A stretch of 18,319 nt of DNA from JBBDYH01 sp040901795 (GTDB taxonomy: Bacteria; Planctomycetota; Planctomycetia; Pirellulales; JALHPA01), in the NCBI GenBank assembly GCA_040901795.1, contig JBBDYH010000113.1:1-18319 (forward strand), given 5' to 3'. The position numbers and the translations under genes were made by a program. The notes under the pieces are model-generated. The model was not told the origin of the DNA. It was given only the letters and a program-made list of their open reading frames with translations, and did no database searches. Below, piece after piece: positions 7,690 to 14,891 of the stretch; position 1 is the stretch's first letter; the number at the start of each line of letters is the position of its first letter.

Positions 7690-7709
7690 CCCCGGCCTTC
7701 CGGCCGGGG
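7690..7709. repeat. GC hairpin, inverted copy of the 190-209 hairpin
   Basis: CCCCGGCCTTCCGGCCGGGG is the exact reverse complement of 190-209, and the match extends a few bases at one end. There is no T tract on the plus strand here, so terminator activity in that direction is doubtful. Confidence 0.75.
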
Positions 7710-7791
7710 CGACTTTGCAGACGCTTGTACATTCCGGAGACTTCGCGAGACAGGACGATCGAATCCTGCGCCTCGGTTCGCCGGTGGAATA

Positions 7792-7806
7792 GAACACTCC
7801 GTGTTC
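7792..7806. repeat. Short hairpin with TCC loop
   Basis: GAACAC (7792-7797) pairs with GTGTTC (7801-7806) around TCC. The stem plus TCC/TCT loop layout recurs at 18188-18236. Confidence 0.45.
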
Positions 7807-7860
7807 CGCGAATACCCTGGTGCAGGGGTGAGGCGACTCGGATGTGGAGAGGAGTCGTCC

Positions 7861-8070
7861 ATGAAGAGAAAGGGTTTGCGATGGATGAACGTGTATGATT
7901 CTGGCCGGCTGGTCGGGAAGTGCTACCTCGTCAATGGAAAATGGCACGCCCGCGCGGAGATCCATCCTTACGGCGATTGGCATCTGCGAACCTTCGCTCA
8001 ATGGCCCATCGCGTATCGATGGATTATGCACGTGTACCACACGTGCGGATTAGTGGACGTAGAAGCGTAG
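7861..8070 (+). CDS. Small unidentified protein (69 residues)
   Basis: ATG 7861 is preceded by a strong ribosome site, GGAGAGGAG at 7846-7854, six bases away, which makes this a real gene candidate despite its size. The product is basic at the start (MKRKGLRWM) and rich in aromatic and His residues (WHARAEIHPYGDWHLRTFAQWP, then YRWIMHVYHTCG). It has no signal peptide or membrane span. The pattern suggests a small globular, perhaps beta-rich, protein. I do not recognise the family. It stands alone on the plus strand between the repeat-rich spacer and the convergent ketoacyl-synthase gene. A terminator-like hairpin follows at 8193-8220. Confidence 0.65.
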   Translation: MKRKGLRWMNVYDSGRLVGKCYLVNGKWHARAEIHPYGDWHLRTFAQWPIAYRWIMHVYHTCGLVDVEA

Positions 8071-8143
8071 CAGCCGGGGCTTTTTCAGGGACAACAAGCC
8101 AAAACGTTCTGATTGAGGGATTCAATTCATTTCCTTGTGGAAC

Positions 8144-8171
8144 GAGCCCGCGGCCACTTGGCTGCGGGCTC
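8144..8171. repeat. Long hairpin between convergent genes
   Basis: GAGCCCGC (8144-8151) pairs with GCGGGCTC (8164-8171). The inner bases GGCC/GGCT extend the stem to 12 bp around ACTT, with one G-T pair. No T tract follows on either strand, so it is a structured repeat or a weak terminator. Confidence 0.5.
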
Positions 8172-8192
8172 TCTCCTTGCGCGGCTTGGAGT

Positions 8193-8220
8193 GCTGTGAC
8201 TTGTCACAGCTTTGGTTTTC
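8193..8220 (+). terminator. Candidate terminator for the 69-residue protein gene
   Basis: GCTGTGA (8193-8199) pairs with TCACAGC (8204-8210) around CTTG and is followed by TTTGGTTTTC. The T tract is interrupted by GG. The hairpin has a look-alike on the opposite strand at 8272-8299. Confidence 0.5.
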
Positions 8221-8271
8221 AGATCGCGCCGATCTGCCAAACAACACGAACTTGCGGCTGTACGCTGCATG

Positions 8272-8299
8272 GAAATCCAAAGCGGGAACAAGTTCCCGC
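8272..8299 (-). terminator. Candidate terminator of the ketoacyl-synthase-like gene
   Basis: On the minus strand, GCGGGAA and TTCCCGC pair around CTTG (8299-8282), followed by TTTGGATTTC. It starts 14 bases past the stop codon at 8313. Loop and tail match the plus-strand hairpin at 8193-8220, while the stem differs. Confidence 0.55.
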
Positions 8300-8312
8300 A
8301 CTCCATATGCGT

Positions 8313-9608
8313 CTAACTCGCCGCGAGCACCAGCGCCAACGCTTGTCCCGTGGTCGCCTGGTTGAGCACCAGCGCCGTCGGCGCATGGGCGCGCCTGGGC
8401 TTGCTCACTACCTGGATTGGGCACTCCGGATCGGGCTGATCGTAGTTCAAAGTGGCCGGTACTTCGCCGCGTTCCAGCGCCAACAGGCTGGCCGCCATCT
8501 CCACGGCGCCTGAGCCTCCGCCGAGATTTCCGAAATAGCTCTTGGGCGCTGTAACCGGCACGTCGCCGAGCGCCTGCTGGATCGCCTGGGCTTCGGCCCG
8601 ATCGTGCGGCACCGTGCCGTAGCCATGCGCATTCACATGGCCGATCTCGGCGGGCGCGAGCTGCGCTTCAGCGAGCGCGGCGGCAATCGATGCACGAATC
8701 GCCACGCCGCGCGGGGGCCGCTCGTTATGCACCGGCTCGCAGCGGCTGGCGGCCGCGAGCACGCGGGCCATGATCGTCGCCCCGCGCGCACGGGCATGAT
8801 CTTCCGCCTCGAGGATGAACGCACCGGCGCCTTCGCCCGGAACCTGGCCGCTGCGCGCCGCCTCAAAGGGCCGCGAGGCCTGCTCCGGCCGTCCCTTCCA
8901 GGCCGAGTACCACTGGTGCGAACGGAACGTCAGGCAAGTCGGATGCAGACGGCAACCCGTGCCACCGACGATCGCGCAATCGACCGCGCCGCGCTGGATC
9001 AAACGGAATCCCTCCGCGACAGCCGACAAGCTGGAGGCATCACCGAGCGTGTGTGCGTTGCAGGGACCGCGCGCATCGTTGGCGATGGCGACATGACAAG
9101 CCGGCATGTTGGGCAGATACTTGAGCAGCCACAGCGGATACATCTGTGGCATCGCCTGCGACGCCCAGCGCGAGAAATCGAAGCGTCCCTCGGGCATGCA
9201 GGCGCGGAACGCCTCGATCACTTCTTCAAGCTCGCAGTAGATCATGTCGCTGCCGAAGACGACGCCCAGCCGGTCGGGGTCGCACCGGCTCGCTCCTGCC
9301 GCACCCGGCAGCAAGCCGGCATCGGCCATCGCCAGATCCGCGGCGGTGAACGCGAACTGAATCTCCCGCGACATCACCTTGAGGCTCTTTCGCGGCCGCA
9401 CGTACTGTTTCGGATCGAAGTCGCGAATCTCGCCGCCGACATGGATCGATAGCCCGCGCGTGTCGATCGTGCTGATCGTCCGCACGCCGCTCGTGCGGTT
9501 TTGCAAGCTTGCCGAGAACGCCTCGCGGCCGATACCGATCGGGCTGACCACGCCCATGCCGGTAATGACGACGGTCCGCGGCCTGTGGGGAGAATGGCTT
9601 TCGAACAT
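8313..9608 (-). CDS. Beta-ketoacyl-ACP synthase-like protein lacking the catalytic Cys
   Basis: A 431-residue KAS-II (FabF-like) thiolase-fold protein from ATG 9608; the GTG at 9683 would add 25 arginine-rich residues before the typical RTVVITGMGVVSPIG start. The fold is complete. In KAS enzymes the nucleophile lies in a TACASS-type motif; the aligned segment here is LGDASS, with Asp190 (GAT at 9041-9039) at the Cys position. The first active-site His is kept (NAHG, His328). The second, normally in a GH.xG motif, is Asn361 (YFGNLGGGSG). With Asp-His-Asn instead of Cys-His-His, ordinary condensation is unlikely. A chain-length-factor or decarboxylating role, or an acyl-ACP-binding partner, is possible. 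It lies 117 bases after the 70-residue gene, probably co-transcribed with it, and a terminator follows. Confidence 0.9.
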   Translation of the reverse strand: MFESHSPHRPRTVVITGMGVVSPIGIGREAFSASLQNRTSGVRTISTIDTRGLSIHVGGEIRDFDPKQYVRPRKSLKVMSREIQFAFTAADLAMADAGLLPGAAGASRCDPDRLGVVFGSDMIYCELEEVIEAFRACMPEGRFDFSRWASQAMPQMYPLWLLKYLPNMPACHVAIANDARGPCNAHTLGDASSLSAVAEGFRLIQRGAVDCAIVGGTGCRLHPTCLTFRSHQWYSAWKGRPEQASRPFEAARSGQVPGEGAGAFILEAEDHARARGATIMARVLAAASRCEPVHNERPPRGVAIRASIAAALAEAQLAPAEIGHVNAHGYGTVPHDRAEAQAIQQALGDVPVTAPKSYFGNLGGGSGAVEMAASLLALERGEVPATLNYDQPDPECPIQVVSKPRRAHAPTALVLNQATTGQALALVLAAS

Positions 9609-9725
9609 CGGGCAAGCGACAGCGCGAGACGAGTGAGCTCTTCGGCGGCGCAGGGTTGCCTTGGTCAACCCAACAGGCGGCACGCGGCGATAGACCTTCG
9701 TTTATCGCAAGCCGCCCGCAAAGGT

Positions 9726-9938
9726 TCAAGCGTTCTCCACAAGCGATTCGTCGCCCAAAGCTCGGGCCATCATTTCGATGGCGAAGTGCGCCACCTGGTT
9801 GGCATCGGGCTGCGCCCAGCCGCGAATCGTCACCAACCTCTCGATAAAGCAAGCGATGCAATGATGCGGATCGAGGCTCTCCAGACAGTGCGCGGCACAG
9901 AGCCGCGACATTTCGTCGATTTCGCTCTCGTCGGGCAT
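9726..9938 (-). CDS. Small Cys/His-rich protein (70 residues), unidentified
   Basis: ATG 9938 is preceded on the minus strand by GGAGGG eight bases away; the GTG at 9947 lies too close to this site. The product is acidic at the start (MPDESEIDEM), then has a Cys/His cluster (LCAAHCLESLDPHHCIACF) and an amphipathic second half (NQVAHFAIEMMARAL). The four Cys and three His could bind a metal, but this is inference. It is not an acyl carrier protein: the DSL motif is absent and the size is on the small side. It is probably the first gene of a two-gene unit with the ketoacyl-synthase-like protein and is divergent from the desaturase. I do not recognise the family. Confidence 0.65.
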   Translation of the reverse strand: MPDESEIDEMSRLCAAHCLESLDPHHCIACFIERLVTIRGWAQPDANQVAHFAIEMMARALGDESLVENA

Positions 9939-10373
9939 TATTGGCACCCTCCATTGCGAATCACCTCACCATAGCGTGGCGACGGCAAGATAGCGAGCGG
10001 AATCTCGTGGCGCTCGGCGTCCGCTGGGTCGGAGCCACATTCGGCAGGGCGGATCTCGTCGTCGCCGGGAAAATTATCCGGCTTTGCCGGTTGCAACGGA
10101 ACCTAGGGCCCTGCGGTAAGTCTGCTGCTTGCTTGACGATAGAGACGTTAATGGGACGTGGCGATGGATCGCGCGTCCCGCCTGGAGGGACGATTGAATT
10201 ACGTCGCATGAACGTTAATATTGGTGGACTGGGGGGTTGGCGGCGGTGATTTAGATTCAAAATCCCTGTGCTCGGCGCTCCACCACGACAATAGGACGAA
10301 CATGTGAGGCCATCGGATCGGCCAGCCAGCCTCCAGAGACGTTTGTTCTTCAGTGGCCCACCTTGTCGACAAG
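9939..10373. other. Divergent control region between lipid genes
   Basis: These 435 bases separate the minus-strand pair from the plus-strand desaturase and must hold both promoters. I see a TTGACG near 10133 with a weak TAATGG downstream, and a GGGACG/CGTCCC inverted pair (10153-10158, 10174-10179). I see no full promoter I would defend and no gene. Confidence 0.4.
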
Positions 10374-11561
10374 ATGTTAAAGACAGCCAACCCCATGGCC
10401 GCCCGCCGAGCGGCTTTGTCGATTGACCGGCCCGAGCTCGACGATCGCTCGCCCGCGTTCTCGATGGCCGAGGCTCGGCACATCGTCTGCGACCTGTTCG
10501 CTCCCAACCCGCTCATCTACTGGGCGGACATGTTGGTGTGCTGGTCGGTGGCGATGGTCTCGTTCGCCTTGGTGCGACGGTTTCCGCTGTTCTCCTGGCA
10601 GCAGATCGGGCTGTTCCTCGTTTCGTCGGTCCTGATCTACCGCACGGCCTTGTTCATTCACGAGATCGTGCACCTGCGGACGGGCACGTTCAGAGTGTTC
10701 CGTTTTGTCTGGAACCTGCTCTGCGGCATTCCGTTTTTGGTGCCGTCGTTCTTGTATTACACGCATCTGGACCACCATCGGCGGGCACACTTCGGCACGG
10801 CTCGCGACGGCGAATATATCCCGCTCGGTCAGCAGTCGCCGTGGGGGATCGTATGGTACCTTTGCCAGCCGTTCTTCGTTCCGGGGCTGGCGATCATTCG
10901 CTTTTTTGTGCTCACGCCGCTGACTTGGATCGATGGGCCGATTCGCCGTTGGGTGTATAGGCGCGCCTCGGCGATGGTGATGGACCCGTCGTACGTCCGC
11001 CCGCTGCCGACGAAGGGGATGCTCCGCGTGTGGCGGTTGCAAGAGTTGATGGTGTTTCTGTTCTGCGCGACCGTGGCGGTGTTTATCGTCCGCGGCATCG
11101 TGCTCGACCCGCCCGAGGAGGCATACCATCGGCCGGTGCTCAACGCCGTCTTGCCGCTCGGTTTTTTGGTGCAGGCCTATGCGACGGGATTCTTCATCTG
11201 CCTGGTGAACAACATCCGCACGCTGGGCGCGCATCGCTTCACCAACGACGGCCGCGAGCTGACGTTCGTCGAGCAGTTGTTGGACAGCGTGAACTACCCG
11301 AAGTTCTCCCTCATCGCCGAGATGTGGGGACCGGTGGGCCTGCGATTTCACGCGCTGCACCACCTGTTCCCCTCGCTGCCGTACCACAACCTCGGCCGGG
11401 CGCACCAGCGGCTGATGGCCGAGCTTCCGGCCGACTCGCCGTATCGGCAGACGAACTCGGAGAGCCTGCGGCAGTCGCTTAAGCGATTATGGACGGCGGC
11501 TTGCGAGGCGAGGCGTCGAAGGAGTGAGACAACGGGGAATGAGGCAATCGTTGCTGCGTAG
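10374..11561 (+). CDS. Membrane fatty acid desaturase
   Basis: A 395-residue protein of the membrane fatty acid desaturase/hydroxylase family (PF00487 type). These di-iron enzymes insert double bonds, or hydroxylate, acyl chains in the inner membrane using O2. The three His boxes are present: HEIVH (96-100), HLDHH (131-135, followed by RRAH) and HALHH (326-330). An extra His lies in LGAHRF (287). Hydrophobic spans around 52-68, 76-96, 113-130, 160-180, 224-241 and 257-280 fit the usual four-to-six-helix topology. ATG 10374 is my choice; GTG 10353 and ATG 10395 are alternatives, and none has a good ribosome site. The basic tail after about residue 350 may be cytoplasmic. The divergent ketoacyl-synthase-like gene suggests a shared role in acyl-chain modification. 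Confidence 0.9.
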   Translation: MLKTANPMAARRAALSIDRPELDDRSPAFSMAEARHIVCDLFAPNPLIYWADMLVCWSVAMVSFALVRRFPLFSWQQIGLFLVSSVLIYRTALFIHEIVHLRTGTFRVFRFVWNLLCGIPFLVPSFLYYTHLDHHRRAHFGTARDGEYIPLGQQSPWGIVWYLCQPFFVPGLAIIRFFVLTPLTWIDGPIRRWVYRRASAMVMDPSYVRPLPTKGMLRVWRLQELMVFLFCATVAVFIVRGIVLDPPEEAYHRPVLNAVLPLGFLVQAYATGFFICLVNNIRTLGAHRFTNDGRELTFVEQLLDSVNYPKFSLIAEMWGPVGLRFHALHHLFPSLPYHNLGRAHQRLMAELPADSPYRQTNSESLRQSLKRLWTAACEARRRRSETTGNEAIVAA

Positions 11562-11570
11562 GGCGATTTG

Positions 11571-11636
11571 TCCTGCCGAGCGCAGTGAAGCATCTGCTGC
11601 AACCCGCCACGAGATCCTTCGCTTCGCTCAGAATGA
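11571..11636. repeat. Inverted repeat of the GAGCGAAGCGAAG type
   Basis: Left arm 11571-11595 (containing GAGCGCAGTGAAGCATCT) and right arm 11612-11636 (AGATCCTTCGCTTCGCTCAG) are imperfect reverse complements. The TCATTCTGAGCGAAGCGAAG motif is a widespread bacterial intergenic repeat. It starts 10 bases past the desaturase stop and may serve as its transcript end. Confidence 0.75.
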
Positions 11637-11783
11637 CGACCGGAGCGAATTCCCGAACCCTCGTCGCTTCTCCTAGGCGTCGCGGGCCTCATCTGGCTAG
11701 TGTCCTGCCGCTCACGGTCTTGGAGCCGTTCGTTAGGCTAGGTGGATCACAGGTTGTCAGATCTCGTTGTGGAGTATTCCGCC

Positions 11784-12779
11784 ATGCAAGCTCCGAAAGT
11801 GTCAGTCACTCGGCGGCAGATAACGGCAGTCCTGTTGAATCTGCTTGCAATGGGTTTCGTTGTATGTGCCCTGCCATTGCTTGGCGAAGGCGTGGAGAAT
11901 CTGCTTCAGGGGAGGCTGTTGTGGCCCCTCGAATGCTTCGCGATGGCTCTCGTTCCGGGATCAATCGCTTACGGTCTTTGGCGACGGCGACGTTGGGTTC
12001 GGGCGACCGCACTATGGGTCAGCGTCTTGGCGATACCGCTGCTCCCTCTGCTGACTTTTGCTATGGCGATTTTTTCCTACTCGGCCGGCTTCACAACGAT
12101 TGTGCTGGCGTTGTTTCTCGGCTTGTTCGCCGCCCTGATCGTCTATTTTCTGACGTCTCCCGAGACTAAGGCTTTATTCGGCGTGAGCTCAGAAAATGCG
12201 AGCCGGCGGCGCCCGATGATTTCGCGAGCGGTCTTGGGGACCGTATTGCTCGCTGCCCTGGTGATTGTTGGCGGAGTGACTGCGGTGAGCATCGTCTCTG
12301 AAGCCGTCAGGCACCGGCGACAGGCCGTCGTCAATGAGCGGATCAAGGAGCGGATCAACGAGCGTGTTGTCGGAGAGCTAAAACCGTTGATGGAAGCAGA
12401 GCTCCGGTCAATGGGTCCCGAAGGCTTCGTTAATTACCACTGCGGTGCATTTCAGTCGTTGGATCAGATTCGCTTGACGCTACAGCAATTCCCGACGGGC
12501 GCGAGCAGAAACACATTGAATGGAATTGCGCATTTTGAGAAGGTCGATCTTGAAGTTAGCCTTGACATTACATTTGCCAAAACGCCTGGAGAGCAGGCAA
12601 ACGTCGACTTGCGCTTTTGGCCCGACCAGAACTGGCTCAAGGACCATCCCGAGCCGAACGTCCGGATCGTGGATCGCCAACTGGAGGTGAGCGCAGAATT
12701 CGGCCGCGTCGTCAACACAACAGGTTATGCCCGTGTCGAGGGGTCGGCTACTTGTCCGGCCTTCCTTCTCTCGAATTGA
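11784..12779 (+). CDS. Unidentified integral membrane protein
   Basis: A 331-residue protein from ATG 11784, with GGAG at 11771-11774 nine bases upstream; the GTG at 11742 has no such site. The N-terminal half has four likely membrane spans (about residues 14-33, 45-62, 71-92 and 100-121). The loop after them carries a SPETKALFG motif often seen after the last helix of small four-span bacterial membrane proteins. A fifth span lies near 144-168. A charged helical stretch (RHRRQAVVNERIKERINERV) leads to a soluble C-terminal domain of about 130 residues with one Cys pair at the far ends. I know no function. Codon use is less GC-biased than in the flanking genes, which may mean a more recent arrival. 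The last bases form part of a 14-base tandem duplication. Confidence 0.75.
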   Translation: MQAPKVSVTRRQITAVLLNLLAMGFVVCALPLLGEGVENLLQGRLLWPLECFAMALVPGSIAYGLWRRRRWVRATALWVSVLAIPLLPLLTFAMAIFSYSAGFTTIVLALFLGLFAALIVYFLTSPETKALFGVSSENASRRRPMISRAVLGTVLLAALVIVGGVTAVSIVSEAVRHRRQAVVNERIKERINERVVGELKPLMEAELRSMGPEGFVNYHCGAFQSLDQIRLTLQQFPTGASRNTLNGIAHFEKVDLEVSLDITFAKTPGEQANVDLRFWPDQNWLKDHPEPNVRIVDRQLEVSAEFGRVVNTTGYARVEGSATCPAFLLSN

Positions 12780-12797
12780 CCGGCTCGAATTGACCGG
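12770..12797. repeat. 14-base tandem duplication over a stop codon
   Basis: CTCGAATTGACCGG at 12770-12783 is repeated exactly at 12784-12797, and the first copy contains the TGA stop (12777-12779). The following GGCTAAGAAAAGGGGTCA text recalls sequence seen beside REP-associated transposase genes, though no such gene is here. Confidence 0.7.
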
Positions 12798-12923
12798 CTA
12801 AGAAAAGGGGTCAAGGCGTATCCCGGCCGACTCAGGACGTCATCAGTGTCCATCAGCGTTGATCTGTGGCCAATATGCCGGATTCGTTCTTCGTTCCCTT
12901 GGTTACCTTATGTTAACCCCCCC

Positions 12924-12953
12924 TTGACAACTGTGCCAATCATTGTGTATACT
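12924..12953 (+). promoter_or_regulatory. Sigma-70-like promoter facing a gene-poor stretch
   Basis: TTGACA (12924-12929), an 18-base spacer holding GTGCCA (12933-12938), and TATACT (12948-12953). The boxes are near consensus. CCACTAGTGG, a perfect 10-base palindrome, lies at 12959-12968 where transcription should begin. It is nearly a twin of 374-403. Confidence 0.65.
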
Positions 12954-13404
12954 GTTGACCACTAGTGGCGCTTCACCGCGCCGTTTTGCTCCTTGACAAT
13001 TCGTAACAGGTCAACCCCGGCGTTCGCTCGACCGCCGTGGATCGTGTCGTTTTCGCGCCGATCCGCGTTGAATCGTGCGCTAACTCCGGCCGATAAGTTC
13101 GGGCTGTCGCTTAATCCCCCATCTCTCTCTGCATCCCCTCATCTCCTGCGAGATAAGACGCAACCGAAAGCGCAACGGCTCCCGGCCGCCGATGGAACAA
13201 GATCGCCCCATCTCGCCGTACCGTAAGCGGTTGCGCCAAGCCGCCGCGAGCCCTGGCCCCGCCTCATTGCGCAAATTCCGTGATTTGATTATTTTTCGCG
13301 CAAATCCTCATCCTGATGCGCAATCGGCTCGATCGGCGTCCATCGGCGACCGCTGCGGACAATTGCCGCCGCGCGTCCGTTGGATTATTGGCTCAAAACC
13401 CCCC

Positions 13405-13439
13405 TAAGTAATGCGCGCATTCACGCGATACAAAAACAA
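13405..13439 (+). repeat. Dispersed ~38-base sequence, copy B
   Basis: Matches 719-756 with one 3-base gap. Read on the minus strand it lies just past the stop of the acyltransferase gene and ends in a TTGTTTTTGT stretch. Confidence 0.6.
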
Positions 13440-13488
13440 TATTCGCGTCCCGGCGTGCCGGTCGAACCGCCCGATTGGCCGCATCGGA

Positions 13489-14652
13489 CTACACCTCTCC
13501 ATCGTACATCCGGTACGTCTTGTAGAGCTTCGCGCCCGCCCGTTCGCAGGTGGCGCGCGAGAGCGTGTTCGACTCGAGCACCCAGGAGAACTCGGCCTCT
13601 TGAATGCCGTACTCGAGCACCTTGGGGACCAGGCCGCCCATGAGCACAATCCCCAGTCCCCAGCGTTGAAACTCGGGGATCACGTTGGCCGAAAGCACGC
13701 GGAACCGTTTGATGCTGCGTTTGTTCCGCAGCAGCTTGATGAAGCCAAAGGGAAACAGCCGGCCGTCGATTTCCTTGATTCGGCTGTTGTAGTCGGGCAG
13801 GCAGAAGGCAACGCCGACGGTCTGACCTTCGATGTCGGCGAAGACGGTGAGCTCCGGGATGATCAGCCGCTTGAGACCCATCGCCATGTGCTTGAGCTCC
13901 CCTTCCGAGAGTGGCACGAATCCCCACGTGGCGACCAGCGAGCGGTTGTAGATATCGAGAAACGCCTCGATGTCCTCGGCGAAGTGATTCGGATCCAGGT
14001 TGCGGATCCGCACGTTGAACCGCTCGGCCGATTGCTCGCCGATGTACCGAATCTTGTCGTCGAGCGTGGCCAGCATATCGACATGACCCCAGAAGGCGTA
14101 CAAGTCCTGGGACTTTCGCAGGCCGCAGCCTTCCAATAACCGCTCGTGATACGGCTTGTTGTACGACATCATGAAGAACGGCGGCGAATCGAAACCGTCG
14201 ACGAGCAGGCCAACTTCGTAATTCAGCGAAGGGTTGGCCGGTCCGCGGATCGTGTCGACGTTTTGCTCGGCCCACCACTGGCGCGCGGCGGCCAGCAGAG
14301 CGTCGGCCACGGCCTGGTCCTCGATCGACTCGAAAAATCCGAAGAACCCCCGCCGCTCGCCGTAGCGGCGGTTGTGCGCATGGTTGACGATCGCGGCGAT
14401 GCGGCCCACCGGCTCGTCGTTTTGATAAGCGACGAAGGTCTCGATCGCCGCGTCGTCGTAGAACGGATGATGCTTATAGTTCAACAACTCCCGCTGATGA
14501 GCCAACAGGGGCGGGATCCAATTGGGATCGCCGCGGTACAGCTTCCAGGGGAGCATCAGGAACTGCTTCCGCTGTTTCCGGCTGCGAACCGGCGAGACAA
14601 CCAGATGGGCGGCGGGGGACGCCGCGCCGGACATGACGGCCAGTTCGCTCAT
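13489..14652 (-). CDS. GNAT-like acyltransferase
   Basis: A 387-residue protein with a two-part GNAT-type layout. The N-terminal half has the family signature F..LPWKLYRGDPNWIPPL, then PFY, VGRIAAIVN and GFFGFFE. The C-terminal half carries the acetyl-CoA-binding motif QRWGLG (329-334) and a closing ESNTLSRATCERAG (360-373). Family members transfer an acyl group to an unknown acceptor; some have been labelled, wrongly in my view, as dATP pyrophosphohydrolases. I chose ATG 14652; a TTG at 14688 would add 12 residues, and neither start has a clear ribosome site. The gene is divergent from the epimerase, with 239 bases between the two starts. It is cytoplasmic, with no signal peptide or membrane span. 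The substrate cannot be read from sequence. Confidence 0.85.
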   Translation of the reverse strand: MSELAVMSGAASPAAHLVVSPVRSRKQRKQFLMLPWKLYRGDPNWIPPLLAHQRELLNYKHHPFYDDAAIETFVAYQNDEPVGRIAAIVNHAHNRRYGERRGFFGFFESIEDQAVADALLAAARQWWAEQNVDTIRGPANPSLNYEVGLLVDGFDSPPFFMMSYNKPYHERLLEGCGLRKSQDLYAFWGHVDMLATLDDKIRYIGEQSAERFNVRIRNLDPNHFAEDIEAFLDIYNRSLVATWGFVPLSEGELKHMAMGLKRLIIPELTVFADIEGQTVGVAFCLPDYNSRIKEIDGRLFPFGFIKLLRNKRSIKRFRVLSANVIPEFQRWGLGIVLMGGLVPKVLEYGIQEAEFSWVLESNTLSRATCERAGAKLYKTYRMYDGEV

Positions 14653-14823
14653 TCGTGCGCCAAACGTTAAACCGGGCAAGATGCTCAAATCTACTTGGAT
14701 TTCCCGGTAGAATCAATTGTGTCTCAGAAGTGGCGTTCTCGCCATTTAACGATGCCCTCACACCTAACCTCGACGCCCGACGGCTATATCGGGGGACGTA
14801 CGTCGCGCCGCTCGCCGCCGTCG

Positions 14824-14853
14824 GGCACCAGGCAACAGGTTCAGCCTGGTGCC
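14824..14853. repeat. Hairpin in the divergent acyltransferase/epimerase spacer
   Basis: GGCACCAGGC (14824-14833) pairs perfectly with GCCTGGTGCC (14844-14853) around a 10-base loop. It lies in the epimerase leader, 39 bases before its ATG, and could act as an mRNA hairpin, a repeat or an operator. The rest of the 239-base spacer shows no gene and no clear promoter. Confidence 0.6.
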
Positions 14854-14891
14854 TGGTCGCGGCGGCTAAACGCCTGAACGCTGGATTCCCC

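Larger units (their letters stand above)
7271..7860. other. Gene-poor spacer upstream of the ORF6N gene
   Basis: I see no gene that I can support in these 590 bases. They contain an imperfect inverted repeat rich in GAAGG/CCTTC (7511-7583), a 20-base GC hairpin (7690-7709), a GAACAC-TCC-GTGTTC hairpin (7792-7806) and a ribosome site for the next gene (7846-7854). Open frames here are short and have no family resemblance. Confidence 0.5.
12798..13488. other. Gene-poor stretch with a strong promoter; possible non-coding RNA
   Basis: These 690 bases lie between a plus-strand and a minus-strand stop codon and hold no gene I can support. A strong plus-strand promoter (12924-12953) faces into it and no plus-strand gene follows until 14892. 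Inside are a long-range pairing (13170-13180 with 13226-13236, 10 of 11), three GCGCAAAT-like words (13269, 13298, 13318) and the dispersed sequence at 13405-13439. A transcript of about 480 bases without a coding region would explain this layout. Confidence 0.4.

Noticed and set aside
7541..7732. Short minus-strand frame upstream of the ORF6N gene
   Set aside because: It spans repeat DNA, has no ribosome site and shows no family resemblance.
9726..9938. Acyl carrier protein next to the ketoacyl-synthase-like gene
   Set aside because: Position fits, but the phosphopantetheine-site DSL motif is missing and the protein is Cys/His-rich.
9226..9954. Minus-strand frame of 242 codons over the small Cys/His gene and the synthase start
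   Set aside because: It is out of frame with the well-supported KAS-like protein, and its translation looks like a shadow.
10377..11405. Minus-strand open frame of 342 codons inside the desaturase
   Set aside because: Composition typical of an antisense shadow (many Arg, Gln, His); the desaturase His boxes fix the plus strand.
12993..13226. Short frame with TTG start in the gene-poor stretch
   Set aside because: No ribosome site and a Pro/Ser/Arg-rich translation without pattern; it does not account for the promoter upstream.
13411..14139. Plus-strand open frame of 242 codons that begins in the dispersed sequence
   Set aside because: Nearly all of it is antisense to the acyltransferase gene. 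Only its first ~10 codons, shared with copy A, are of interest and are reported as a repeat.
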